A stretch of DNA of 25,770 nucleotides from Nitrospinota bacterium. Its GTDB lineage: Bacteria; JADFOP01. Positions within the stretch are counted from its first letter, which is position 1, and the number at the start of each line of letters is the position of its first letter. Position numbers and translations under genes: made by a program. The stretch is taken from assembly GCA_022562795.1 (NCBI GenBank), contig JADFOP010000033.1:1-25770 (forward strand), in the 5' to 3' direction. The notes under the pieces were generated by a model. That model made no database searches and was not told the origin of the DNA. It saw only the letters and a list, made by a program, of their open reading frames with translations. Positions 17,351 through 24,190 of the stretch are shown here, one piece after another.

Positions 17351-19171
17351 TCACCGGCCGGGCTTTTTCGTCCCCTCTGCGGCCAATGCCCGGCTCACCC
17401 ACTGAAGCCCCTCTTTCTTAGATAAGGAGGGGCGGACGGCTGACGGCGACGCGTCGTCTAGAAGGATGGGATCGTACGCCGCAATCAGCCGCCCGCGGGT
17501 GGTGGGAATGTTGAGGTAGCGCAAGATCTGGCGTGCCGCTCGGGCGAAGACAGGAGCTGCTACTGTGCCCCCGTATGCCGTTCCGCGCGGCTCATCCACC
17601 AGAACTAGCATGGCAAAGGCAGGAGCCTTCGCCGGGACGAAGCCTATGAAACTTGCCACGTATCGGTCGCGGGCGTACCTGCCCGCCTCGATATCAAACT
17701 TTTGTGCCGTGCCGGTCTTACCAGCCACTCTGTAGCCCTCAACGGCGGCCGCCTGCCCGGTACCTTGCTCCACCACGCGCTCGAAGAGCTTCGTTAAGCG
17801 TCGTGCGGTCGACGGGGCAACCACCTGGCGAACGACCTGAGGCTGGGCCCGCCAGCGGACCCGGCCGTCCTTGAGGAGGCTCTCAACAATGTATGGGCGC
17901 ACGAGCTTGCCGCCGTTGGCCACGGCAGCGTACGCCATGAGCATCTGGAGGGGTGTCGTGGCCACCTCTTGGCCGATGGCGAGGGACGCAATCGAAATGC
18001 CAGACCACTCCTTGATTGGTCTCAGAAGGCCGGGCTGTTCCCCGGGCAGGCCGATACCCGTTTTCCGTCCTATGCCAAAGGCGCGAGCGGTGCGGTAGAA
18101 GCGCTCGGCGCCCACCTTCTGGGCCGCTTTGATGGCCCCCACGTTGGAGGACCGTGCGATGACGTCGCTGAATGTCAGCCAGCCAAATTTGCGGTGGTCT
18201 CGGATCGTCACCCCATTTACATTGATCGCGCCCTCTTCGCCGTAAAGGAGGTCGTTCTCCTTCACCATCCCGCTCTCGAGGGCCGCAGCCGCTACCAGCA
18301 ATTTAAACGTGCTCCCTGGCTCATACGAATCTGTAATGGCCCGATTGCGCCACTGTTCAGGGTGGAAGCTGGAGAAGCTGTTGGGGTTAAAGGATGGGAC
18401 CCCTGCCATAGCAAGGATCGCGCCGGTTGACGGTTCCACCACCACGGCGAGCCCCCCTCGGGCCCCCGAGGCGGCGACCTGGGCGCTCAACTCCTTCTCA
18501 ACCACGTATTGGATGACCTCATCGATGGTCAGGCGGACGTCGAAGCCCGCCGACGACGGTTTGCCGACGGTCTTGCTGAGAGTCAGACCCCGGCCTTTGG
18601 CGTCCTTCTCGACGAGGACCCAGCCGCTCTCGCCGTTTAGGTGCTCGTTGTAGGCAAGCTCAACCCCTTCGAGGCCCTGATTGTCGATCCCTACGAAACC
18701 GAGCAAATGGCCCGAGAGCTGGCGGCGGGGATAGAACCGCTTGGACTCGCGGAGGAGATGCACCCCCGGCAATTTCAATCGCCGGACGCTCTCGACCGTC
18801 GGCGGGTCCACCTGGCGGCGTAGCCAAACGAAGGAGCGATCTTTTGCCAGGCGCCGTCGCAACTCGGCGACCTTGAGCTTGAGCACGGGAGCAAGAGCGC
18901 GGGCCGTCCCATGGAGATCGACCACATCCTCTGGATGGGCATAGACGCTGGAGGCCTCTAGACTTACTGCCAGCGCCTTGCCCCTGCGGTCGAGAAGGTC
19001 GCCCCGCTCAGGCTTCAAAGAGACAACCCGCTGGCGCTGACGGACGGCAATGGCCTCCAAGCGAGCGCCATTGAGAAGCTGAAGGTAGGCGAGCTTCGCC
19101 ACTACCGCCCCGTAGCCTACGGCCAAAAGACCTATCACGACCACTAGACGAAACCGGTAGCGGGAATTCAC
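17351..19171 (-). CDS. ftsI: FtsI/PBP3-type septal peptidoglycan transpeptidase
   Basis: This class B penicillin-binding protein crosslinks septal peptidoglycan with FtsW. The 606-residue protein has a short cytoplasmic tail, one membrane helix (about 8-30), a dimerisation/pedestal domain (about 48-205, with the conserved RGDLLDRRGKALAVS) and a transpeptidase domain. The active-site motifs are S287-T-F-K290, SSN (341-343) and KTGT (485-488). No PASTA domain follows; the tail of about 45 residues is basic and probably disordered. The start is GTG, 8 nt after AAAGGAGG, which itself lies in the 3' end of ftsL. The ATG six bases before that GTG is out of frame and stops after three codons. Confidence 0.95.
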   Translation of the reverse strand: MNSRYRFRLVVVIGLLAVGYGAVVAKLAYLQLLNGARLEAIAVRQRQRVVSLKPERGDLLDRRGKALAVSLEASSVYAHPEDVVDLHGTARALAPVLKLKVAELRRRLAKDRSFVWLRRQVDPPTVESVRRLKLPGVHLLRESKRFYPRRQLSGHLLGFVGIDNQGLEGVELAYNEHLNGESGWVLVEKDAKGRGLTLSKTVGKPSSAGFDVRLTIDEVIQYVVEKELSAQVAASGARGGLAVVVEPSTGAILAMAGVPSFNPNSFSSFHPEQWRNRAITDSYEPGSTFKLLVAAAALESGMVKENDLLYGEEGAINVNGVTIRDHRKFGWLTFSDVIARSSNVGAIKAAQKVGAERFYRTARAFGIGRKTGIGLPGEQPGLLRPIKEWSGISIASLAIGQEVATTPLQMLMAYAAVANGGKLVRPYIVESLLKDGRVRWRAQPQVVRQVVAPSTARRLTKLFERVVEQGTGQAAAVEGYRVAGKTGTAQKFDIEAGRYARDRYVASFIGFVPAKAPAFAMLVLVDEPRGTAYGGTVAAPVFARAARQILRYLNIPTTRGRLIAAYDPILLDDASPSAVRPSLSKKEGLQWVSRALAAEGTKKPGR

Positions 19172-19175
19172 CGCC

Positions 19176-19502
19176 TCATCCTCCTTTAGGGTGATGGTGC
19201 ACGGTCCGCACCTGATCCGGCATGGGAAAGACCATTCCTAGCTGGGTCGTTGCAATCCGCTCGATCCGTGGAAGGGAGGCGAGGCTTGCCGCCTCCAAGG
19301 AGATCATCCGGTGGAGGCGTTCGACCTTGGCCCGCCGGGATTCCAACTCCTCCAAGCGATAGCCCAGCTCCACGATCCGATGCTGCGGCCAGAGGTAGCC
19401 CATGACCCCGAGGGCCAGGAGCACCAATGCCGACGCATACCAGGCGCCGGCAACCAAGCCCGTCCCGAAGCTGCGATGTCTCTTTGTTCCGGATCGGGTC
19501 AT
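19176..19502 (-). CDS. ftsL: Cell division protein FtsL
   Basis: FtsL is a small bitopic protein that forms a coiled coil with FtsB and works with FtsQ to activate FtsWI. The 108-residue product has a basic N-terminus, one membrane helix (about 17-38) and a helical, coiled-coil-like periplasmic segment (about 42-75, IVELGYRLEELESRRAKVERL), then a short LGMVFP region typical of FtsL-family ends. Sequence identity in this family is always low, so the call rests on size, topology and position between rsmH and ftsI. GGAGGG lies 6 nt before the ATG. Confidence 0.85.
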   Translation of the reverse strand: MTRSGTKRHRSFGTGLVAGAWYASALVLLALGVMGYLWPQHRIVELGYRLEELESRRAKVERLHRMISLEAASLASLPRIERIATTQLGMVFPMPDQVRTVHHHPKGG

Positions 19503-19518
19503 AGTCAGCCCTCCTCGT

Positions 19519-20205
19519 TCAGCGCCTTACGATGATATCGTCGTAGTATGCGGTGGCCTGCGCCCCCGTATGGTCGGTGTCGGTCATGATGGCGATAGCC
19601 ACCACCTGGGGGGGCTCGTCGCCAAAGAGCTTGCGATAGTCCTCGGCCAGATTGCGTCGCTCTCGAATCCACCTGCGGACCAGCGTCCGCCCGCTCTCCA
19701 CCGCAACGATCCGTACGTTCTCCTCGCTCGGGTGGCGGGCCATTGCCCCTTTCTCCAAGGCATTAGCCCAGACGTAGTTGATGACATGCATCTGCCAGGG
19801 CAAAAAGCCCTTGGCGAAGATTACGCAAACTCCGGCCGCATGGTCGTTGACCTCAATATTTGATTGACGGCCGTCATCGATGATGTCCTCGATCTTCCAC
19901 CGCCACTCCAGGTGAGAGAGGCGGCCAGGGTCGAACCGAACGAGCTTTCCTAAGGCGGATGCGCTGGCCCGGCTGTGGGCCATAACAAATTTGTTCTGCC
20001 CTTCGCTCACCACTCGATAGATCGTCCGCCCGTTGTATTGCCGCTCTATCCACCCTTTGAGCTCTCCCCGCTCAAACGTATCGACCACGATTCGCGAGAC
20101 GTTCGGCACGCCAACGGGTGGCGCCGCAAGCGTGGCCACCGCCACGACCAGGGTAACCACGACGGCCCTTCTCCACCGCCCCCAGACCCGCCGCGCTTCT
20201 TTCAT
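19519..20205 (-). CDS. DUF3047-family exported protein inserted in the dcw cluster
   Basis: The 228-residue protein matches the DUF3047 family in its central block (SHLEWRWKIEDII, 97-109), CVIFAKGFLPW (127-137) and C-terminal VVAIAIMTDTDHTG and AYYDDIIVRR. The first 30 residues are basic and then hydrophobic (RRAVVVTLVVAVATLAAPP), consistent with a signal peptide or membrane anchor, so the rest is likely periplasmic. No catalytic motif is recognised and the biochemical function is unknown. The start at 20205 is supported by GGGGAGG 8 nt upstream; the same frame extends further but only into rsmH. It lies 13 nt after rsmH and 16 nt before ftsL, so it is almost certainly co-transcribed. This is not a usual dcw component. 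Confidence 0.82.
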   Translation of the reverse strand: MKEARRVWGRWRRAVVVTLVVAVATLAAPPVGVPNVSRIVVDTFERGELKGWIERQYNGRTIYRVVSEGQNKFVMAHSRASASALGKLVRFDPGRLSHLEWRWKIEDIIDDGRQSNIEVNDHAAGVCVIFAKGFLPWQMHVINYVWANALEKGAMARHPSEENVRIVAVESGRTLVRRWIRERRNLAEDYRKLFGDEPPQVVAIAIMTDTDHTGAQATAYYDDIIVRR

Positions 20206-20219
20206 GCCGCTCGCCTCCC

Positions 20220-21158
20220 CTATGCTGCAAGTTTCTCGCAGGCTCGAAGCCGGGCGCTCCGGGACCTGGGGTTCGCCTCCACCTCGGCATCCGACGGACG
20301 TCGGGGCTTCTTGGTCAGCCGCACAACCTTCGGGGCGCGCCCGCACCGGCAGACCGGAACAACCGGCGGGCAGATACATCCCCGCTCCATGTCTCGTAAG
20401 GTTCCCTTGACGATGCGGTCTTCCAGCGAATGGAAGGAGATGACCACGAGGCGGCCTTCAGCAACGAGGCGGTCGGCGGCGGCCTCAAGGGCTTCTCCCA
20501 GGTCGCTAAGTTCGTCGTTGACCGCGCACCGCAAAGCTTGAAAGACGCGGGTGGCGGGGTGAATGCCCCCCGCCCCCACGTCTTTCGTCGAAACGATGAG
20601 ATCCGATAGCTCCCTCGTTCGCTCCAAGGGTTGTACCGTTCGCGCCTGCCCTATGGCCCGGGCGATCCGGGAAGCATCTCGTCCCTCACCGTGCTCGCGG
20701 AATAGGGCCGCCAGATCCTTGACGGCCCACGTGTTGACGATTTCCCGCGCCGCGAGCGTTATCGCGGGATCGTACCTCATGTCCAGTGGTGCATCGGCGG
20801 CGAAGCTGAACCCTCGCTCGGCCGTCTCGAGGTGGTAGCTCGAGAGCCCGAGGTCGAGCAGAACCCCGTCGACCTCAACCCAGCCCACCTCGGTGAGGTG
20901 AGGCGTCAGATTGCGGTAGTCACCGTGGACGAGCATTATGCGCTCTCCGAAGGGGGCGAGCCGACGGGCGGCCCGCGCCACCATGATAGGGTCTCGATCT
21001 ATCCCCAGCACCCGTCCGTCGGGCGCTGTGGCCTCCAACAAGGCCTGAGCGTGGCCACCATCCCCGACGGTGCCATCGACGTAGCGTCCGCCGCGTCGGG
21101 GGGCCAGGAAGTCCAGCACCGTCTCAACCATGACGGGACGGTGCCAGGGCTCCGTCAC
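20220..21158 (-). CDS. rsmH: 16S rRNA (cytosine-1402-N4)-methyltransferase RsmH (MraW)
   Basis: RsmH methylates N4 of C1402 in 16S rRNA at the ribosomal P site, using S-adenosylmethionine. The 312-residue protein starts with the conserved HRPVMVETVL, then the SAM-binding DGTVGDGGHA (28-37) and GIDRDP (52-57). GVLLDLGLSSYHLE and RGFSF follow, then the lid-like helical domain, the motif VISFHSLEDRIVK and a C-terminal Cys-rich segment (CICPPVVPVCRCG). The GTG start overlaps the stop of the preceding small gene (GTGA) and is preceded by GGAGGAGG at 10-nt spacing. Confidence 0.97.
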   Translation of the reverse strand: MTEPWHRPVMVETVLDFLAPRRGGRYVDGTVGDGGHAQALLEATAPDGRVLGIDRDPIMVARAARRLAPFGERIMLVHGDYRNLTPHLTEVGWVEVDGVLLDLGLSSYHLETAERGFSFAADAPLDMRYDPAITLAAREIVNTWAVKDLAALFREHGEGRDASRIARAIGQARTVQPLERTRELSDLIVSTKDVGAGGIHPATRVFQALRCAVNDELSDLGEALEAAADRLVAEGRLVVISFHSLEDRIVKGTLRDMERGCICPPVVPVCRCGRAPKVVRLTKKPRRPSDAEVEANPRSRSARLRACEKLAA

Positions 21159-21445
21159 CGCAACTCGACCTCCTCCACCGTCGGGCCGAGGGTGAGACGA
21201 GTTATGGTCTCGTAGAGCTTCGCCGCCTCCCGATGAATGGTATCGAGCCGCTCCATCGCCTCGATCGGAAAGCTCCTGGTGTCGTTCAATAACATCCCGA
21301 CGTTGACCAGTACCCGCTCAATGGGCAGCTGCAGCCCCTCGATCGTTCCCGATAAAGTGGTTAGGGCTGGCTCCCCGTCCCTTGGTTCGTACGATTGCGC
21401 TCCCAATGACCGTCCCTCCAGTGCGGCCGTCGCCGTGCCGGCCAA
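21155..21445 (-). CDS. Small helical protein of unknown function between mraZ and rsmH
   Basis: This 96-residue product is not a recognised dcw protein. Residues 1-30 are low in structure signals. Residues about 33-88 look like two amphipathic helices: GTIEGLQLPIERVLVNVGMLL, then EAMERLDTIHREAAKLYETITRL. The spacing and the pattern ERLDxIHREAxKLxxxIxxL resemble the DHp (HisKA) helical hairpin of histidine kinases, but the phospho-acceptor His is absent and no ATPase domain follows. The start is uncertain: TTG at 21445 lies only 2 nt after a G-rich run, while TTG at 21406 has GGAGGG at 7-nt spacing and would give 83 residues. The end overlaps rsmH (GTGA), so translational coupling suggests it is a real gene. 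Confidence 0.6.
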   Translation of the reverse strand: MAGTATAALEGRSLGAQSYEPRDGEPALTTLSGTIEGLQLPIERVLVNVGMLLNDTRSFPIEAMERLDTIHREAAKLYETITRLTLGPTVEEVELR

Positions 21446-21451
21446 TCCCCC

Positions 21452-21895
21452 TTATAGGCCGATTTCAGATAAAACATCGGAAATTTCATCCATACGGTCT
21501 TGGGTGGCGGCCTCCACCGCCTCCCACCGCTCATGGCTCCAAATCTCAATTTTGCTCATGATGCCCACCACCACGACCTCCCCTCTGTCGAGACCGGCGT
21601 ACGAACGATGTTCAGCCGGGACGAGAATGCGGCCCTGGCGGTCGAGCGTGCATTCGGTGGCCGAGGAGTATATGTGGCGCGTGAAGTCCTTCAGCTCCCG
21701 CTTCATCTGGGGAAGCTCGCGAATGCGTTCCGCGATGGCCAACCACTCTTCTACGGGGTAGGCCGCGAGACAGCTATCCAAGGTGGTGAGAATCAACGAT
21801 GCCTGGTAGCTCGTTGCGAGGACTTCACGAAACTTAGCCGGCACGCTAAGTCGACCCTTGGCGTCGAGAGTCAAACTGTATTTGCCAATAAACAC
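21452..21895 (-). CDS. mraZ: MraZ, AbrB-fold transcriptional regulator of the dcw cluster
   Basis: MraZ is a DNA-binding protein that forms ring oligomers and represses its own operon in E. coli by binding TGGG repeats. The 147-residue product has two SpoVT-AbrB-like repeats with the duplicated motifs LDAKGRLSVPAKFRE (10-24) and LDRQGRILVPAEHR (84-97). I place the start at GTG 21895, giving MFIGKYSLTLDAKGR, which agrees with the family N-terminus. GGGGAG lies 7 nt upstream. The frame runs open further upstream to a TTG at 21988, but that codon lies in the promoter -10 box and the extra residues only translate the operator repeats. Confidence 0.95.
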   Translation of the reverse strand: MFIGKYSLTLDAKGRLSVPAKFREVLATSYQASLILTTLDSCLAAYPVEEWLAIAERIRELPQMKRELKDFTRHIYSSATECTLDRQGRILVPAEHRSYAGLDRGEVVVVGIMSKIEIWSHERWEAVEAATQDRMDEISDVLSEIGL

Positions 21896-21896
21896 G

Positions 21897-21977
21897 GTGT
21901 GGCTCCCCGTGTGGCTCCCGGTGTAGTTCCCAGTGTGGTTCCCATTGTGGTTCCCACTGTTCCCCACTTTCCCCCAC
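21897..21977 (-). promoter_or_regulatory. Expanded MraZ-box repeat array in the mraZ 5' leader
   Basis: Seven (G/A/C)(T/C/G)GGG units follow one another on the minus strand just after the mraZ transcription start. The first three TGGG cores (starting 21976, 21966, 21956) are 10 bp apart, i.e. TGGGN units with 5-nt spacers, the arrangement known for E. coli MraZ sites. Four further units (21944, 21932, 21920, 21908) are 12 bp apart and belong to near-identical 12-bp repeats of the form ANTGGGAACCAC, the last two degenerating to CGGG and GGGG. The last unit supplies the mraZ Shine-Dalgarno. Binding by MraZ is inferred from family knowledge. Confidence 0.8.
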
Positions 21978-21987
21978 TTAATGGGCA

Positions 21988-22016
21988 ACTATAGACAACC
22001 CGGTAAATCCTGTCAA
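21988..22016 (-). promoter_or_regulatory. Strong sigma-70 promoter of the dcw cluster (PmraZ)
   Basis: On the minus strand TTGACA (22016-22011) is separated by exactly 17 nt from TATAGT (21993-21988). This is a full -35 match and a 5/6 -10 match at ideal spacing. The predicted start is near 21982, giving an 87-nt leader that contains the whole TGGG array before the mraZ GTG. It is the best promoter-like sequence noticed in the window and probably drives the whole downstream cluster. Confidence 0.85.
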
Positions 22017-22117
22017 GGAAAAAAAGCTTAAGGGACGTAATTAGAGGAGTTTGGAGGGCGACGGCTGAGAGTATTTCAAACGGCACTATACATAATGATG
22101 AGGTTCTACTTTAACAA

Positions 22118-22137
22118 TTCCACAACATCTTGTGGAA
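22118..22137. repeat. Perfect 8-bp inverted repeat (TTCCACAA-N4-TTGTGGAA)
   Basis: The two 8-bp arms flank CATC about 100 bp upstream of the mraZ -35 box. The right arm with the following AA reads TTTTCCACA on the minus strand (22139-22131), which fits the DnaA-box consensus TTWTNCACA. It could be an operator for a dimeric regulator, a lone DnaA site or a hairpin. No T-run suggests a terminator. Confidence 0.5.
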
Positions 22138-22163
22138 AATGAAGAAAATAGGGGGAGGGCAAT

Positions 22164-22215
22164 TTTTCCGCGATTTTCCGGATAAAAATTTTCCGCAAGG
22201 TGGGGCAAAGTGGGG
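22164..22215. repeat. Short repeats: three TTTTCCG units and two plus-strand TGGGG units
   Basis: TTTTCCG starts at 22164, 22174 and 22189, giving 10- and 15-bp spacing. Immediately after, TGGGG occurs at 22201 and 22211 with a 5-nt spacer, the same spacing as the first units of the mraZ leader array but on the opposite strand. The rest of the stretch between the mraZ promoter and rnpB (about 22017-22216) shows no credible gene on either strand and is locally AT-rich. Confidence 0.45.
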
Positions 22216-22216
22216 A

Positions 22217-22259
22217 GAAAACGACTCCGGGGCGGCATCCCATTGGGAGACCGCCCCGG
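22217..22259 (-). terminator. Terminator hairpin downstream of rnpB
   Basis: On the minus strand a 9-bp stem CCGGGGCGG / CCGCCCCGG (22259-22251 with 22235-22227) encloses a smaller TCCC/GGGA stem and is followed by AGTCGTTTTC. It lies directly after the 3' end of the RNase P RNA, where a terminator is expected. The T tract is short and offset by about 5 nt, so it is a moderate rather than ideal intrinsic terminator. Confidence 0.7.
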
Positions 22260-22261
22260 TA

Positions 22262-22668
<407 letters not shown>

Positions 22669-22672
22669 ATCA

Positions 22673-23257
22673 TCACCTCCCCTTCAATGCCTCCTCTATG
22701 GCGTGGTTGGCGAGCTCGTCCGCCCTGACGTTGCCCCCGCGCCCCACATGCTCGATCGACCAGCGCTCCAGCGCCCGGCACAGGGAGAGGGCCTTGTCGT
22801 AAAGCTCCTTGAGCCCCGGGTTCCTGACCCGGTAGACGCCCGTCAGCTGGCGGACCATAAGCTCGGAGTCGGCGAAAACCTTCAGGTCGAGCCACCCGCG
22901 GCGAACCGCCTCTTCGACCGCGGTGATGAAAGCCTCATACTCGGCCACGTTGTTGGTGGCCTCGCCGAGGGGGCGGGAGAGCTCGGCCAGGGTGGCGCCC
23001 TCGGCATCCTTGAAGACGACCCCGCAGCCCGCCTCGCCAGGGTTGCCCCGGCTCGCCCCGTCTACGAAAGCGACTACGCCGCCGGCGGCGCCCGCCGCTC
23101 CATCCACCGGGTATGAGCGGGCCGCCTCGCTTAAAAGCGCCCTGATATCCTCGGCCGTCCAATCGGAGTGCTCATCAAGGACCCTCTCCACCGATAGCTC
23201 GAGGGCCAACGTCTCCAGGACCGCCCGTTTCCCCGCGGCTTTGCCTTGGCGAGTCAC
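22673..23257 (-). CDS. Ribonuclease HI-family protein with N-terminal extension
   Basis: RNase HI enzymes cleave the RNA strand of RNA-DNA hybrids with two metal ions. The 194-residue protein has the four acidic catalytic positions: Asp66 in AFVDGASRGNPGEAG, Glu107 in NNVAEYEAF, Asp130 in FADSELMVRQL and Asp180 in NVRADELAN. The short variant without a basic protrusion resembles the YpdQ/archaeal-type branch rather than E. coli RnhA. Residues 1-60 form an extra, mainly helical region with TAEDIRALLSEAA, seen in other deltaproteobacterial-like homologues, followed by an Ala/Gly linker. The GTG start overlaps the stop of the upstream zinc-ribbon gene (GTGA), so the two are coupled. Confidence 0.88.
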   Translation of the reverse strand: MTRQGKAAGKRAVLETLALELSVERVLDEHSDWTAEDIRALLSEAARSYPVDGAAGAAGGVVAFVDGASRGNPGEAGCGVVFKDAEGATLAELSRPLGEATNNVAEYEAFITAVEEAVRRGWLDLKVFADSELMVRQLTGVYRVRNPGLKELYDKALSLCRALERWSIEHVGRGGNVRADELANHAIEEALKGR

Positions 23258-23985
23258 TCCTCGATCCCTTCATCGGAGTGGAAGAGAATCCGGCTGCAGC
23301 CCTGGCAGTAGTAAAGGACCTCGTTCTTCTTGATGTCGATGTAGGTCTGGCGCGGAATGCGCTGGTTGCACCCCTGACAGACCCCCCCGGCCACATTTGC
23401 CACCCCCAGGCCTCCCTTATTGGCCCGAATGCGGTCGTAGCTGTCGAGCAGGCCCCGAGAAATCCGGCCGGTGAGCTCCGAGCGCAGGGCCTCCTCCTCG
23501 CCAAGGAGGGCCCCGACCCGCTGCAGCTCCGCCTCTTTGAGGCCCTTCTCCTTCCCGAACCCCTCTTCTTCGACCTTCAACCGCTCCTGGAGCGCCTTGA
23601 GCTCCACCTGCTGGGCCTCAACCCGCTCCATGCTCCCTAAGACCTCTTCTTCCAACTGACCGATCTGCTGGTCGGCGTATTCGATCTCTTTGAGCAGGGC
23701 CGTGTACTCTACGTTGGTCTTGACCTCCATCAGGCGGGCCTTGCTCTTTCGCTGCCCCTCGCGCACCTCCTCGATTCGACGCTCCCTGGCGCGGCTCTCC
23801 TTCTGGAGCGCCTCCAAATCGGCCTCGACCCGCTCGACGGCCGCCCGTGCGGCCTCAAGCCCGGCCCGGCCGGCCTCCAACTCCCTTGGAATAGCGGAGC
23901 TGGACTTTCGGAGCTCGGCGAGCTTCAAATCGACACGTTGCAGCTCGATGATCGTTCGAAGCTCGGCAGTCAAGGAGCCACCCAT
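23254..23985 (-). CDS. C4 zinc-ribbon coiled-coil protein (zf-RING_7 / PF02591 family)
   Basis: The 243-residue protein has a long charged coiled coil (about 8-175) and a C-terminal zinc ribbon with CxxC pairs C203/C206 and C227/C230. This layout is that of PF02591 proteins such as Helicobacter HP0958 and chlamydial CdsZ, for which nucleic-acid or chaperone/adaptor roles are reported. The function here is not known. ATG 23985 is preferred because GGAGGG lies 10 nt upstream; an in-frame ATG at 24003 would overlap the last base of the tRNA, and a further upstream start would lie inside the tRNA. It is followed by the RNase H gene with overlapping codons. Confidence 0.85.
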   Translation of the reverse strand: MGGSLTAELRTIIELQRVDLKLAELRKSSSAIPRELEAGRAGLEAARAAVERVEADLEALQKESRARERRIEEVREGQRKSKARLMEVKTNVEYTALLKEIEYADQQIGQLEEEVLGSMERVEAQQVELKALQERLKVEEEGFGKEKGLKEAELQRVGALLGEEEALRSELTGRISRGLLDSYDRIRANKGGLGVANVAGGVCQGCNQRIPRQTYIDIKKNEVLYYCQGCSRILFHSDEGIEE

Positions 23986-24002
23986 GCCGGTTGAGCCCTC
24001 CA

Positions 24003-24077
24003 TGGTGGGCCCGGCAGGAGTCGAACCTGCAACCAACTGATTATGAGTCAGCTGCTCTACCGTTGAGCTACGGGCCC
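24003..24077 (-). tRNA. tRNA with CAU anticodon (tRNA-Met, or tRNA-Ile2)
   Basis: The minus strand folds as a complete 75-nt cloverleaf with an encoded CCA end. The acceptor stem is GGGCCCG / CGGGCCC, the D arm starts TAGCTCAACGGTAGAGC, the anticodon arm is CTGACTCATAATCAG with CAT at its centre, and the T arm is GCAGGTTCGACTCCTGC. The acceptor stem is fully paired, so this is not initiator tRNA. CAU elongator Met and lysidine-modified Ile2 tRNAs are hard to tell apart by eye, and the second remains possible. The zinc-ribbon gene begins 18 nt downstream. Confidence 0.95.
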
Positions 24078-24086
24078 CGCCGAATG

Positions 24087-24092
24087 ACTATA
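24087..24092 (-). promoter_or_regulatory. Possible -10 box of the tRNA promoter
   Basis: TATAGT, identical to the mraZ -10 box, lies 9 nt upstream of the mature tRNA 5' end on the minus strand. No good -35 hexamer is seen at 16-18 nt, so the call is weak. Confidence 0.3.
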
Positions 24093-24190
24093 ACGATGAT
24101 GAGGAGCCCAACCCCTTCGGACCCCGCACCACCTTATTTTACTATGTCGCCGGGAGTTTGTCACGCAAGAGAGATGAGGGGCTCCGCCTG

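Noticed and set aside
21897-21957. CRISPR-like appearance of the regular 12-bp repeats
   Set aside because: Units are far too short, without spacers, and no cas genes are near. Position between promoter and mraZ identifies an operator.
21896-21988. N-terminal extension of mraZ from a TTG at 21988 with Asn/Gly/His/Thr-rich repeats
   Set aside because: The TTG lies in the -10 box, so the transcript would not contain it. The repeat peptide is a translation of the TGGG operator array, and the MraZ family starts at the GTG at 21895.
22017-22216. Replication origin suggested by an AT-rich stretch and a DnaA-box match
   Set aside because: Only one consensus DnaA box is present, and there is no dnaA, dnaN, gidA or rpmH nearby. 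The evidence is too thin to call oriC.
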